Shown here in pieces: positions 55,530-64,000 of a stretch of DNA of 64,000 nucleotides; position 1 is the first letter of the stretch; each line of letters begins with the position of its first letter. Both the position numbers and the translations under genes were made by a program. The stretch spans positions 186,001 to 250,000 of the forward strand of contig CANMQO010000006.1 of assembly GCA_947500055.1 (NCBI GenBank), read 5' to 3'. The notes under the pieces are model-generated. The model was not told where the DNA came from. It saw nothing but the letters and a program-made list of their open reading frames with translations, and did not search any database. Origin of the DNA: an uncultured Paracoccaceae bacterium (GTDB lineage Bacteria; Pseudomonadota; Alphaproteobacteria; Rhodobacterales; Rhodobacteraceae).

Positions 55530-55915
55530 GCCTTGAGATACTCGCCACCCTTGCCACTGCCATCGCCCTGTTGATCGGCGCGATCTTTACGCTGGTCGGT
55601 GCAATTGGCCTGCTGAAGTTCAACGACAGTATGACCCGGCTGCATGCGCCAACAAAGGTTGGCACTGTTGGGGTCGGCTCACTTTTGCTGGCGTCGGTCT
55701 TTCATTCCTTCGCCAACGGCAGCCAGTCCTTTCACGAACTGCTGATCATGGCCTTTTTGTTTGTGACCGCCCCGATCTCGGCCAATTTCATTGCCAAGGT
55801 GAATATACACAAGCAGTCCTGCCCGGAACCACCAGCACCGCCACAAGATGACAACTGGTCCACGTTGAATGTGCCCGAGGCCGACCGGATCATCTTTGAA
55901 GACAAGCTGTCCTAA
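55526..55915 (+). CDS. mnhG: Mrp antiporter subunit G
   Basis: 129 residues. TLVGAIGLLKFNDSMTRLHA and TKVGTVGVGSLLLASV are typical MnhG. A hydrophilic C-terminal tail with EADRIIFEDKLS extends past the three helices. It is the last gene of the operon. Confidence 0.94.
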   Translation: MSLEILATLATAIALLIGAIFTLVGAIGLLKFNDSMTRLHAPTKVGTVGVGSLLLASVFHSFANGSQSFHELLIMAFLFVTAPISANFIAKVNIHKQSCPEPPAPPQDDNWSTLNVPEADRIIFEDKLS

Positions 55916-55982
55916 AGCATCTCAACTTTATATCGAGCCATCCAGCATCGCTTTTTGTGTTGAGCCAAAGGGGAGGCGGCGC

Positions 55983-56013
55983 ATAAGTGATTCAAGTTTG
56001 CGTCAAAACGCTT
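55983..56013. repeat. Short dispersed intergenic element, fourth copy
   Basis: Read on the minus strand, TAAAGCGTTTTGACG and TTGAATCACTTA match the element at 22535. It lies between the convergent mnhG and dnaE2 genes, possibly helping termination. Confidence 0.55.
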
Positions 56014-59000
56014 TAATGAAAGTCCCGTGATTTGGGGATGACCCGCACATCACGCGGATGACGACCACGCGGATCGTGGGGGACGGTCTTGCGGACTTCA
56101 TCCGCGTGGGCCAACGGGACCTCCATCCGGCCATTTGACAATCGTTCCAGCACGTCGCTTCGATCTGTCAGATGGTGCGCCACCACGTGAATGACATCAT
56201 CGCTGCGCTGGATCACGCCCTGCACATCGATAATGCGGGACCGCATGATGACCTTTCGATAAGCCGCCATCACCTTGGGCCAGACCACCAGATTGGCCAC
56301 CCCTGTTTCATCTTCCAGCGTGATGAAACACACCCCCTTGGCACTGCCGGGCCGTTGCCGGATCAGGACAATCCCGGCCAGTTTGACATGTTGCCCATTG
56401 CCGATGTCATTCAGCGATGCAGTTCTGACATAGCCCTGTTTGACCATGCTTTTGCGCAGGAAGGACATTGGATGCGCCTTCAATGACAAACGCGTGGTCT
56501 GGTAATCGGCCACCACATGTTCACAGATCGGCATCTGTGGCAGCTCAAAACGGGTTTCTTCGCCTTCGTCCTTCTCGGCAAATAGTGGCAGGTCTGGCGC
56601 GTCCCGCAACGCCCGCGCATCCCAGAGCGCCTGTCGCCGGTCCAGCGTCATTGAGCGCATCGCATCGGCCGCGGCCAGTTTGCGCATTGTTCCCGCATCC
56701 AGCCTTGCGCGCTTCTTCAGATCGGCAAGGTCGGTATAGGGCTGCTGACGGGCCTGCATGATCCGCTCTGCCATTTCCTGGCGCACCCCATCCACCTGCC
56801 GCAGGCCAAGCCGCACCGCAAAGACACCCGGGCTGACCGGTTCCAGCGTGCTGTCCCAATCGGAGTAATTCACATCCGGTCCACGTATGATTTCGCCATG
56901 CTCTCGCGCATCCCGCACGATCTGCGCAGGTGCGTAAAACCCCATGGGCTGTGAATTCAGCAAGGCCGCGCAGAACACATCCGGGTAGTGGCATTTGATC
57001 CAGCTGGACACATAGACCAGATGCGCAAAGCTGGCGGCGTGGCTCTCGGGGAACCCATAATCGCCGAAACCCTTGATCTGGTTAAAGCAGCGATGCGCAA
57101 ATTCAGGTTCGTAGCCGCGCCTGATCATCCGCCCGACCATCTTGTCTTCGAGTTCCCCAATGGTACCTTTGGACCGGAATGTCGCCATGGCCTTGCGCAA
57201 TTGGTTTGCCTCATCGGGGCTGAATTCGGCAGCGACCATCGCCAGTTTCATTGCCTGTTCCTGAAAAATCGGTACGCCCTTGGTGCGCGAAAGAACCTTG
57301 CGCAGCTCATCAGGGTCATGCGGGGGCGCGGGGCTTGGATATTCCTCGCGCTCTTTCCCTGCCCGTCTGCGCAGGTAAGGATGCACCATATCGCCCTGAA
57401 TAGGGCCGGGGCGAACGATGGCGACCTGAATGACCAGATCGTAGAATGTTACGGGTTTCAGCCTTGGCAGCATGTTCATTTGCGCCCGGCTTTCGACCTG
57501 AAACACCCCAAGGCTATCGCCCCTGCACAGCATGTCATAGGTCGCTTTGTCTTCCTCCGGGATGCTGGCGAGCGTGTATCTTTCCCCGTAATGCGCATCA
57601 ATCAGGTCAAACGCCTTGCGGATACAGGTCAGCATTCCCAGCGCCAGCACATCAACTTTCAGAATGCGCAATTCATCAATATCATCCTTGTCCCATTCGA
57701 TGAAACTGCGCTCGGGCATCGCCCCGTTGCCGATGGGCACGGTTTCGGTCAGTTTCTTCTCGGTCAGGATAAATCCACCTACATGCTGGCCCAGATGGCG
57801 CGGCATCCCGATCATCTGATCGGCCAGCTTGATCGTGCGGGCCATCAGCGGATCGTTCAGATCAATCCCCGCCTCCTCTGCCTCCCTGGCCCCCACTTCG
57901 CGGCCCCATGACCCCCAGATCGTCTTGGACAGGGCAGTGGTGATGTCTTCGGACAGCCCCATGACCTTGCCCACCTCGCGCACGGCCATGCGGGGGCGGT
58001 AATGGATCACAGTGGCGCAAAGGGCTGCCCGGTCACGCCCATATTCGCTGTAGATATGCTGGATCACCTCCTCGCGCCGTTCATGTTCAAAATCGACGTC
58101 GATATCGGGCGGTTCACGGCGCTCCTCACTGATGAAGCGCTCAAACAGGAGATCATTCTTGTCTGGATCCACGGCGGTGATCCCAAGCACATAACAGACG
58201 GCGGAATTGGCCGCCGACCCGCGGCCCTGACACAGGATGGGCGGCTTGCATTCATAGCGCGCGTAATTCACGACCCTTTGAATTGTCAGGAAATATTGCG
58301 CAATCTCCAGCTTGCCAATCAGCGCGAGTTCCTTGCGCAAGGTTGTTTTCAGCGTCTCCGGCACCCCATCTGGATAGCGCCATGCAGCTCCTTTCCAGGT
58401 CAATTCCTCCAGATAAGCCTGTGGCGTGCGCCCTTCAGGCACGGTTTCCTTGGGATATTCATAGGCCAGTTCGCGCAGGTCGAAATCGCAGGCATCCGCG
58501 ACCTGCCGCGTCGCCCGGATTGCATGTGGCCATTCGGCAAACAGCCGGACCATTTGGACGGGTGATTTCAGATGCCGTTCGGCATTGGCATCCAGCAGGA
58601 ACCCGGCCTTCTGGATTGTCGTCTTGTGCAGGATGCAGGTCATGACATCCTGCAAGGGGCGCTGTTCGGGCGCGTGATAATGCACATCATTTGTGGCCAG
58701 AATGGACATGCCATGCGCCTTGGCCAGCTGATCCAGCCGGTTGATCCGCGCGCGGTCATCACCCTGATAAAGATAGCTGGCCGCGATATGTTTCAGCGTT
58801 GGCAGCGCCCGTTTCAGCCGGCGCAACCCGGCGCCAAAATGATCAAGATCGGCGCCGGGCATGGCGATCAACTGAACGTCTGTACTCTGCCTGGCCAGAT
58901 CATCAAGGGTGATGTCACAGACCCCCTTGGCCTGCCAGGCGCCATTTGTGTCATGCATCTTGCCCTTGGAGAGCAACATGCAGAGCTGCCCATACGCTGC

Positions 59001-59315
59001 GCGGTCGCGTGGATAGGCGAGGAATTCTTCGCCCGTGATCAGTTGTAAACGGCAGCCAATGACCGGGGTGATTTGCGCCTTCAACGCCTCCGCATGCAGC
59101 CGGACGACGCCAGCCATGGTGTTCAGGTCAGCACAGCCCAGCCTGTCATAGCCCAGCGCGTTAGCGGTGGTGGCCAAATCCACCGCATCCGACGCCCCTC
59201 GCAGAAAAGAAAAACAGGTGGTCAGGCCAAGCTCGACATAAGCCGCCTTTGGGTTTGGCTTGAAACCGTCATCCTCAATCGTGCGGCGCGGGCGCTGATT
59301 ATCCATTTCAGGCAT
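56013..59315 (-). CDS. dnaE2: Error-prone DNA polymerase DnaE2
   Basis: 1100 residues, a C-family polymerase. The PHP domain begins YVELGLTTCFSFLRGASD, and the catalytic Asp motif PDIDVDFEHERREEV lies near 405. The HhH and OB regions follow in the last third (GVCFITLEDETGVANLVVW). It makes mutagenic translesion synthesis possible with ImuA and ImuB. The imuA-imuB-dnaE2 order and the LexA box upstream are those of the SOS mutasome. Start at 59315 or 59306. Confidence 0.96.
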   Translation of the reverse strand: MPEMDNQRPRRTIEDDGFKPNPKAAYVELGLTTCFSFLRGASDAVDLATTANALGYDRLGCADLNTMAGVVRLHAEALKAQITPVIGCRLQLITGEEFLAYPRDRAAYGQLCMLLSKGKMHDTNGAWQAKGVCDITLDDLARQSTDVQLIAMPGADLDHFGAGLRRLKRALPTLKHIAASYLYQGDDRARINRLDQLAKAHGMSILATNDVHYHAPEQRPLQDVMTCILHKTTIQKAGFLLDANAERHLKSPVQMVRLFAEWPHAIRATRQVADACDFDLRELAYEYPKETVPEGRTPQAYLEELTWKGAAWRYPDGVPETLKTTLRKELALIGKLEIAQYFLTIQRVVNYARYECKPPILCQGRGSAANSAVCYVLGITAVDPDKNDLLFERFISEERREPPDIDVDFEHERREEVIQHIYSEYGRDRAALCATVIHYRPRMAVREVGKVMGLSEDITTALSKTIWGSWGREVGAREAEEAGIDLNDPLMARTIKLADQMIGMPRHLGQHVGGFILTEKKLTETVPIGNGAMPERSFIEWDKDDIDELRILKVDVLALGMLTCIRKAFDLIDAHYGERYTLASIPEEDKATYDMLCRGDSLGVFQVESRAQMNMLPRLKPVTFYDLVIQVAIVRPGPIQGDMVHPYLRRRAGKEREEYPSPAPPHDPDELRKVLSRTKGVPIFQEQAMKLAMVAAEFSPDEANQLRKAMATFRSKGTIGELEDKMVGRMIRRGYEPEFAHRCFNQIKGFGDYGFPESHAASFAHLVYVSSWIKCHYPDVFCAALLNSQPMGFYAPAQIVRDAREHGEIIRGPDVNYSDWDSTLEPVSPGVFAVRLGLRQVDGVRQEMAERIMQARQQPYTDLADLKKRARLDAGTMRKLAAADAMRSMTLDRRQALWDARALRDAPDLPLFAEKDEGEETRFELPQMPICEHVVADYQTTRLSLKAHPMSFLRKSMVKQGYVRTASLNDIGNGQHVKLAGIVLIRQRPGSAKGVCFITLEDETGVANLVVWPKVMAAYRKVIMRSRIIDVQGVIQRSDDVIHVVAHHLTDRSDVLERLSNGRMEVPLAHADEVRKTVPHDPRGRHPRDVRVIPKSRDFH

Positions 59316-59405
59316 GAGGCGACCCCCGAACCTGCTTTATCATTTTGCCAAAAATACTCCCGCCGGAGGCATCCCAAACCCGCCTTGCGCACCGCCGCCA
59401 GATCA

Positions 59406-60938
59406 TCACGCAAAACACCCATGCACAAACCAGCGCGGGTCACCGCCGCGCCCATCCTCGTGCAGCCCTTCGCGGTACAGCCAGATGCGCCGCCCCGCCT
59501 GATCCTCAACCTTGAAGTAATCCCGCAACCGTGTGCCGGGGCGGTCTTTCCACCATTCAGGTGCAATCCGTTCCGGCCCGGCATAGCGGGCCACACGGTG
59601 CGTTTGCCTGCGCCAGATAAACTGCGCGGGCGGCCCTTCGGGCACGGCATAAAGCACACGCACTTCCTCTGGGTGATCAAACAGGCGCAGGGGGCGTTCT
59701 TTCGTTACCGCCCTGCCGGTTTCGGCCATAGCGGCCAATGCCGCCACCTGCCCTTCGGCCCGTTCGGGAATATGGCTTTCGCGCAGCACGGGCCGGGTCA
59801 CGGCACGGGGGCCGAATTTCGCGCTCAACCGGTCCACCAGCCGGGTCAGATGCAGGTCATCATCTGCCCCGCCATCCAGCCGGTTTTGCAAAACCTGCAT
59901 CTCTTCCACGCCACCCGCTTCCAGCGTGATCAGATCGAATCCAAAGCCGGGATTGATCCGCTCGACCTTGTCCCGGAACAGCCCGTGCAAATGCCCCGGA
60001 TCACGGGTCGGGGCAGAGGTCGCCACATCCACATGGCTCACATCCCCATCGGTTTTGAACACGGTCAGATGCAGGCGGCGGCAGCCCATTCCGGCTTTTG
60101 CGAGCGCCGCGCACAAGTCTTCGCACAGTTCCGGCAGGTAGGGGGCGGGGTCAAAGATCGGCTCTGCCAGGCGGCTTTGCACGACAAAGCGGGGTTTGGC
60201 ATCCACGCTGGCCACGGGTTCGGCCAGTTTGCCCAAGGCCTGATCAAGTCGCATCAGTGGATTTGCCGCAAGTGCGGCTTTCACAAATCGCCGGGTCAGT
60301 GACAGGCGGGGCACATCCATCACGGCACCAATCGTTTTCAACCCCAACCGGCGCAGCAACAGGACAGTCGCGTCATCCAGCCGCAAGCCGGTGACGGGTA
60401 AGGCACCCAGCTTGAAATGAACCTCATCCGCCCCGCAGATCGACCTGACCGGCCCAAATCGCGCCAGTGCCCAGGCAGCCCCCCATGTAGGGGCCACGGC
60501 GAGGCGGGCCGTCAGGCCCAGCAGGGAAAGCTGGGTTTCCATTTCAACCAGCATCGCCGCCTCACCCCCCAGCAGGTGATCGGACCCGGTGGTATCCAGG
60601 ATCAGCCCATCCGCGCCATCGCGCACCGTCCAGGGGCACCAGCGCCGCGCCCAAAGCACCAGCCGGTCGAGCGCGGCGTGATCCCCCGCCTCATCGGCGA
60701 ATTCCACCTGTAATTCCGGGCAGATCGCGCGCATATCCACGACCCGCGATCCCGGCAATATCCCGTTGACCCGTGCCGTGCGGTTGGCGGCATGGATTAC
60801 TGGCCCATGATGCCCTTCACGCGCCAGCACGATGGGAATATCATCCGGCGGCGCGTTCCCCTGCCGTTCCATCACCCGTTGCCAGCGTTCGATCGCGAAC
60901 TGGGGCAACGAGATTGAGACGATCCTGCGCCCGGTCAT
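59406..60938 (-). CDS. imuB: ImuB, Y-family polymerase-like protein
   Basis: About 510 residues from MTGRRIVSISLPQFAIERW; the frame extends to 61100 inside imuA. The position where DinB has its metal-binding Asp motif reads SISLPQFAIERW, and the second motif reads DGLILDTTGSDHLLGG, so the catalytic residues look absent, as in known ImuB. It should bridge DnaE2 and the beta clamp. It overlaps imuA by 98 bases in another frame. Confidence 0.93.
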   Translation of the reverse strand: MTGRRIVSISLPQFAIERWQRVMERQGNAPPDDIPIVLAREGHHGPVIHAANRTARVNGILPGSRVVDMRAICPELQVEFADEAGDHAALDRLVLWARRWCPWTVRDGADGLILDTTGSDHLLGGEAAMLVEMETQLSLLGLTARLAVAPTWGAAWALARFGPVRSICGADEVHFKLGALPVTGLRLDDATVLLLRRLGLKTIGAVMDVPRLSLTRRFVKAALAANPLMRLDQALGKLAEPVASVDAKPRFVVQSRLAEPIFDPAPYLPELCEDLCAALAKAGMGCRRLHLTVFKTDGDVSHVDVATSAPTRDPGHLHGLFRDKVERINPGFGFDLITLEAGGVEEMQVLQNRLDGGADDDLHLTRLVDRLSAKFGPRAVTRPVLRESHIPERAEGQVAALAAMAETGRAVTKERPLRLFDHPEEVRVLYAVPEGPPAQFIWRRQTHRVARYAGPERIAPEWWKDRPGTRLRDYFKVEDQAGRRIWLYREGLHEDGRGGDPRWFVHGCFA

Positions 60939-61518
60939 ATGTCGCCACCCATTGGCCCGGTTTGCTGCGCCGTGACCGAAACAGGTCGAGCGCCCAGCGC
61001 GGCGCGCCGGGGGCCTGCACATCGTGCGGATGCGGGGCAGATGGCACCGCCCCGATCCGCCAGCGATCCCGCGCAGCACTGAGATCCGGGGAGGCCGCAC
61101 GCCGGATCAGCCAGCAAGGCACATCCGCCGCCTCTGCCCGCAGGGCAAGCCGTTTGGTTGCGGTAAAATCTAAGCTGGGCGGATCGCCCCATATTTCCCC
61201 GATCACGGCGCCCAGACTGCGGCAGCGTAACCCGTCTTCCATCGCCCAAAGCACATCCACCGCACGGGACAGATCGACCATGATCACAGGACGCCGCGTG
61301 CCGATCCCAGCCAGATAAGGCCGCCCTGCCTCTTTGCGCGACAGCCTGTCCTGCACCCACAGGATCGGCGCATCGGTACGTGGCAAACGAGCCAGCACAA
61401 AACCGATAGCGGCCGCATCTGTTGCGGTTTCGGGAAACGCTTCGGACAGGGTATGCGTCAACGGGTCGGGCTGGCGCACCTGACCTGCAAGACGTTTCTG
61501 CACCCGAAGCGAACCCAT
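60841..61518 (-). CDS. imuA: ImuA, RecA-like SOS mutagenesis protein
   Basis: About 225 residues from the ATG at 61518 (MGSLRVQKRLAGQV); GTG 61527 is an alternative. It is related to the RecA/SulA fold (PILWVQDRLSRKEAGRPYLA, VDLSRAVDVLWAMEDGL), but no intact Walker A is seen. It is the first gene of imuA-imuB-dnaE2, directly downstream of a LexA box. In known systems it interacts with RecA and ImuB. Confidence 0.93.
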   Translation of the reverse strand: MGSLRVQKRLAGQVRQPDPLTHTLSEAFPETATDAAAIGFVLARLPRTDAPILWVQDRLSRKEAGRPYLAGIGTRRPVIMVDLSRAVDVLWAMEDGLRCRSLGAVIGEIWGDPPSLDFTATKRLALRAEAADVPCWLIRRAASPDLSAARDRWRIGAVPSAPHPHDVQAPGAPRWALDLFRSRRSKPGQWVATYDRAQDRLNLVAPVRDRTLATGDGTAGERAAG

Positions 61519-61544
61519 ACACGACACACCGAATCCTGATTAAT

Positions 61545-61559
61545 GTTCACTATTTGTTC
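61545..61559. promoter_or_regulatory. LexA box (GTTC-N7-GTTC) of the imuA operon
   Basis: GTTC at 61545-61548 and GTTC at 61556-61559, separated by seven bases, is the exact alphaproteobacterial LexA operator. It lies 27-41 bp upstream of the imuA ATG, so LexA would cover the promoter and the operon should be SOS-induced. Confidence 0.93.
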
Positions 61560-61606
61560 TATCACATCGTTTTTTATGGGTCAAACCCGCCAGCCACAGG
61601 CGCTGG

Positions 61607-61652
61607 CAATTTCTGACACAGAAATTGGTCACAGATTTTCGCAGAAAATCTG
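61607..61652. terminator. Twin hairpins after the reductive-dehalogenase-like gene (twin-hairpin locus 5)
   Basis: CAATTTCTG-aca-CAGAAATTG (61607-61627) and CAGATTTTC-gca-GAAAATCTG (61632-61652), both perfect. The aca loop and CTG/CAG closing are shared with locus 1. Located just past the stop at 61659, probably terminating that gene before the LexA-controlled operon. Confidence 0.7.
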
Positions 61653-61658
61653 GCGGCG

Positions 61659-64000
61659 CTACAGATCGATCTCGATCACGCCATCTTTGACGGCCGCGCG
61701 CGATTGGCACAGGATGATCCCGCTTTCCCGCTGCGCCTTGGACAGCACAAAATCGCGATGCTCAACCTCTCCGGCAACCAGCCCGCATTTGCAAACCCCG
61801 CAAATCCCGTCACTGCATTTCACATCCACATGCACCCCGTTTTCCGCCAGCACATCGGTGGCGGATTTGTCTGTGGGCACATCAAGTAGCTTGCCTGACC
61901 GGGTCAGTTTCAGCTTGAATGGGTGGTTCACGTAATCGGGCTGTTCGGGAACCGCAAAATATTCCAGATGCCGGGCATCTTCGGGGAAACCGGCCTTTGT
62001 CGCGGCTTCCAAGATCGCGGTCATGTAGCGTTCTGCCCCGCAAGTATAGACATGCCAGCCCGGCTGGTAGCCGCCCAGCACCTGGCCCAGATCGGCTCGG
62101 CTGCCTTCATCCGTCACATGCAATTGCACCCGGTCCGCCCAGGCAAAGCCTGCGATATCGTCAAGCAACCCCATCGTGTCCCGGCTGCGCCCGGAATAAT
62201 GCATCTCAAACGATCGCCCCTGTGCATGCAATTCATGCGCCATCGCCACAAGCGGCGTGATCCCGATGCCGCCGCCCATCAGCACGCTATGGGTCGCATC
62301 GGGATCAAGCGGGAAATGGTTGATCGGTTTGGAGATGAAGATACGCCGCCCTTCATTGAAGATCCGGTGCATCAATTTTGACCCGCCCCGCCCGGCATCC
62401 TCGCGCAGCACCGCAATCTGATAGCGGCTACGGTCCGCCGGATCGCCCGACATGGAATATTGCCGCAGGAATTCCGGGGCGACCACGATATCCAGATGCG
62501 CCCCGGCCTGCCATGCGGGCAAATCGCCCCCATCCAAAGGCGTGAATTCGTATTTCATCACGCTCTGGGCGGTTTCCTCGGCCCTCGTGATTTGAACCTG
62601 AATGACCGGGCTTTCGCCTTCGGCCGTATAGGCATGAATGACCTGTTTGTCCCCCTGCGCCAGCCGCGCCTTATATTCATCCGCGGTGATCATCGCCTGA
62701 TAGGCCTCAATCCCTGCTTCGCGATCCATGGGGAACGGGTAAGGATGCGGATGCGGTGCCAGTGGGGCGGGATAAACCGCCAGTGTCTGATCCGCATATT
62801 TCAGGTTCAGATCCCTTTGCAGGGATCGCTGATTGACAGGCTGGGGCGTCGGACGATAGCCGCCATCCTCTGCAATCTCCAGATCCCACCACCATTTCTT
62901 GACCGGGTTCAGCCCGCCATTGCCCACCCTGTCATCCAACCGCGCCAGCGCCGGGGCCAGTTGCGGGACATTCATCGCAGCCCAGCGGAACGGCTTCTCC
63001 TTGAAGATCCCTTCAAGGTTCCACGGGCAGGTTTTCATGCACCGCCCGCACATCGCCCCACCCGGTGTCGTCACCCGGTAGGTTGCGCATTTCTGGCTGT
63101 CGGATTTCCAGATCTCATAGCCATTGAACATCAGCTTGGGGCCAGCCGTGATCGCCCCTGACGGGCATTCACGGGCGCATTTGTTGCAGGCCTCGCAGAA
63201 TTTTTGCAGGCCAAAATCGATGGGCTTGTCATGCGCCATTGGCAGATCGGTTGTCACTGTACCCGATTTCAGGCGTGGCCCCAGATAGGGATTCAGGATC
63301 ACCTCACCAATACGGCTGACTTCCCCCAGCCCGCTGAGCAGCAAAAGCGGCGGTTGCAGCACCTCGCCATCCATGACGGTATGGGCCTTTGCTGAATACC
63401 CCAGATTGCGGATTTGTCGGGCGATGATCCCACCCAGCAGGGAAAACCGCAGATAGGCCCGCATGGATTGCGCCACGGCGATCCAGTCATCCCCCGATGA
63501 CCCTTCCATGGTTTCATAGCCCTGATCGATGATCATGTTGATGGACTGATTATGGGGCGGGTCAATCGCCTCTCCCCGCGCATCATGGCTGTACCATGCC
63601 CAATCCGGGCAGCGCGCAATGCCCACCGCGTCCGCACCCAGCCAATAGCTGGTCGCCTTGATCAGGTCCGCCGCTTCATTGGGGTCGAGCCTGACTTTTT
63701 CATTCGCGGCCTCCCCATCCTGCAACAGCACAAAGGCCCCAAGCGCCCGCCGTTGCGCCATGGAGGGGGCCGCCTTGCGCACGTAATGCCCGCCCTTGGC
63801 CGCATCCTGCATCTTCTTGCCCATATCGCCGAATTGCGCGCGCGCGAACATATCCGCCCGTTTCGGCACCCGGGCGACATTGGGTTCATCGATATAGGTG
63901 GTGGGTGTTTCCACCCGTTTGAGCCGCTCAAACGGGTGCGCCCCATCAACAAAGCGGCGTTTGGCGTAAGGCACAGCGTTCAGTGCGTTTTTAGCCGAGG
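61659..64000 (-). CDS. Reductive-dehalogenase-like protein fused to a flavin/2Fe-2S reductase; 5' end beyond the window
   Basis: 771 residues are seen from a GTG at 63974, but the frame stays open to the edge (KNALNAVPYAKRR), so the true start probably lies outside. Residues 1-420 resemble RdhA/QueG-type corrinoid proteins: YWLGADAVGIAR near 91, LGEVSRIGEVILNPYLGPR near 215, then CEACNKCARECP (about 260) and MCGRCMKTCPW (about 308) for two [4Fe-4S] clusters. Residues about 445-680 form an FNR-like flavin/NAD(P)H reductase (RQYSMSGDP, GGGIGITPLVAM), and 685-771 a plant-type 2Fe-2S ferredoxin (CSDGICGVC). The likely role is NAD(P)H-driven, cobalamin-dependent removal of a halogen from an organohalide; the substrate is unknown. 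Confidence 0.82.
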   Translation of the reverse strand, partial: SAKNALNAVPYAKRRFVDGAHPFERLKRVETPTTYIDEPNVARVPKRADMFARAQFGDMGKKMQDAAKGGHYVRKAAPSMAQRRALGAFVLLQDGEAANEKVRLDPNEAADLIKATSYWLGADAVGIARCPDWAWYSHDARGEAIDPPHNQSINMIIDQGYETMEGSSGDDWIAVAQSMRAYLRFSLLGGIIARQIRNLGYSAKAHTVMDGEVLQPPLLLLSGLGEVSRIGEVILNPYLGPRLKSGTVTTDLPMAHDKPIDFGLQKFCEACNKCARECPSGAITAGPKLMFNGYEIWKSDSQKCATYRVTTPGGAMCGRCMKTCPWNLEGIFKEKPFRWAAMNVPQLAPALARLDDRVGNGGLNPVKKWWWDLEIAEDGGYRPTPQPVNQRSLQRDLNLKYADQTLAVYPAPLAPHPHPYPFPMDREAGIEAYQAMITADEYKARLAQGDKQVIHAYTAEGESPVIQVQITRAEETAQSVMKYEFTPLDGGDLPAWQAGAHLDIVVAPEFLRQYSMSGDPADRSRYQIAVLREDAGRGGSKLMHRIFNEGRRIFISKPINHFPLDPDATHSVLMGGGIGITPLVAMAHELHAQGRSFEMHYSGRSRDTMGLLDDIAGFAWADRVQLHVTDEGSRADLGQVLGGYQPGWHVYTCGAERYMTAILEAATKAGFPEDARHLEYFAVPEQPDYVNHPFKLKLTRSGKLLDVPTDKSATDVLAENGVHVDVKCSDGICGVCKCGLVAGEVEHRDFVLSKAQRESGIILCQSRAAVKDGVIEIDL

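Overview
The window looks like a chromosomal segment of a marine alphaproteobacterium of the Roseobacter group (Rhodobacteraceae). The grounds are high-GC coding sequence with frequent 4-base ATGA overlaps, a complete imuA-imuB-dnaE2 mutagenesis operon under an alphaproteobacterial GTTC-N7-GTTC LexA box, homospermidine synthase, a membrane-anchored cytochrome c of the CycM type, a phosphonate operon with a DUF1045 gene and no phnP, and a YejABEF peptide importer. No rRNA, tRNA, phage module or CRISPR array was seen. The only mobile-element gene is a REP-associated tyrosine transposase (RAYT).

Layout. 1-2.1 kb: a partial SDR-family gene that lacks the family's catalytic lysine, an RsmC-like methyltransferase and clpS. 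2.3-9.7 kb: a D,D-carboxypeptidase and yejABEF. 9.8-14.7 kb: cytochrome c, pheA, an SRPBCC protein, nudC and a cpdB-like phosphoesterase. 14.7-19.1 kb is the accessory region. It holds the 4.5S RNA gene, then two duplicated DUF4261-DUF1963 units. Each unit starts with a GTAG-headed REP palindrome fused to the last codons of a RAYT gene, and the array ends at an intact RAYT flanked by two further REPs. 19.2-29 kb is housekeeping: rsgA, an ankyrin/phosphatase pair, dnaX-ybaB-recR, and hisC-tyrA with an extensin-like gene. 29-34.4 kb: a methyltransferase, a monooxygenase-like protein, an AraC regulator, homospermidine synthase, a YbdK-type ligase and a GNAT enzyme.

34.6-47.2 kb is a phosphonate-utilisation island: phnM, a 2H-phosphoesterase-like gene, phnGHIJKL-phnN, the regulator phnF, and a transport operon phnC-D-E1-E2 followed by an SDR remnant and a hexapeptide acyltransferase. 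Import (PhnCDE), C-P bond cleavage (PhnGHIJK), triphosphate hydrolysis (PhnM) and PRPP formation (PhnN) are all encoded; the cyclic phosphodiesterase step is probably taken by the DUF1045 protein. 47.5-49.9 kb: rpsD with a recognisable promoter and terminator, and a paired DUF606 transporter. 50-56 kb: a complete Mrp/Mnh cation/H+ antiporter operon (A+B fusion, C, D, E, F, G). 56-61.6 kb: the SOS mutasome operon. 61.7 kb to the right edge: a reductive-dehalogenase-like protein fused to a flavin/2Fe-2S reductase, probably continuing beyond the window.

The least explained signals lie between genes: (i) the REP/RAYT array around the DUF4261-DUF1963 cassettes; (ii) a ~150-bp leader element present twice (before rsgA and before homospermidine synthase), each copy carrying four CCGACG-type iterons at exact 11-bp spacing; (iii) five loci with two adjacent AT-rich perfect hairpins whose stems differ in sequence but keep the same architecture; and (iv) a short dispersed GCGTT/TGAATCAC element.
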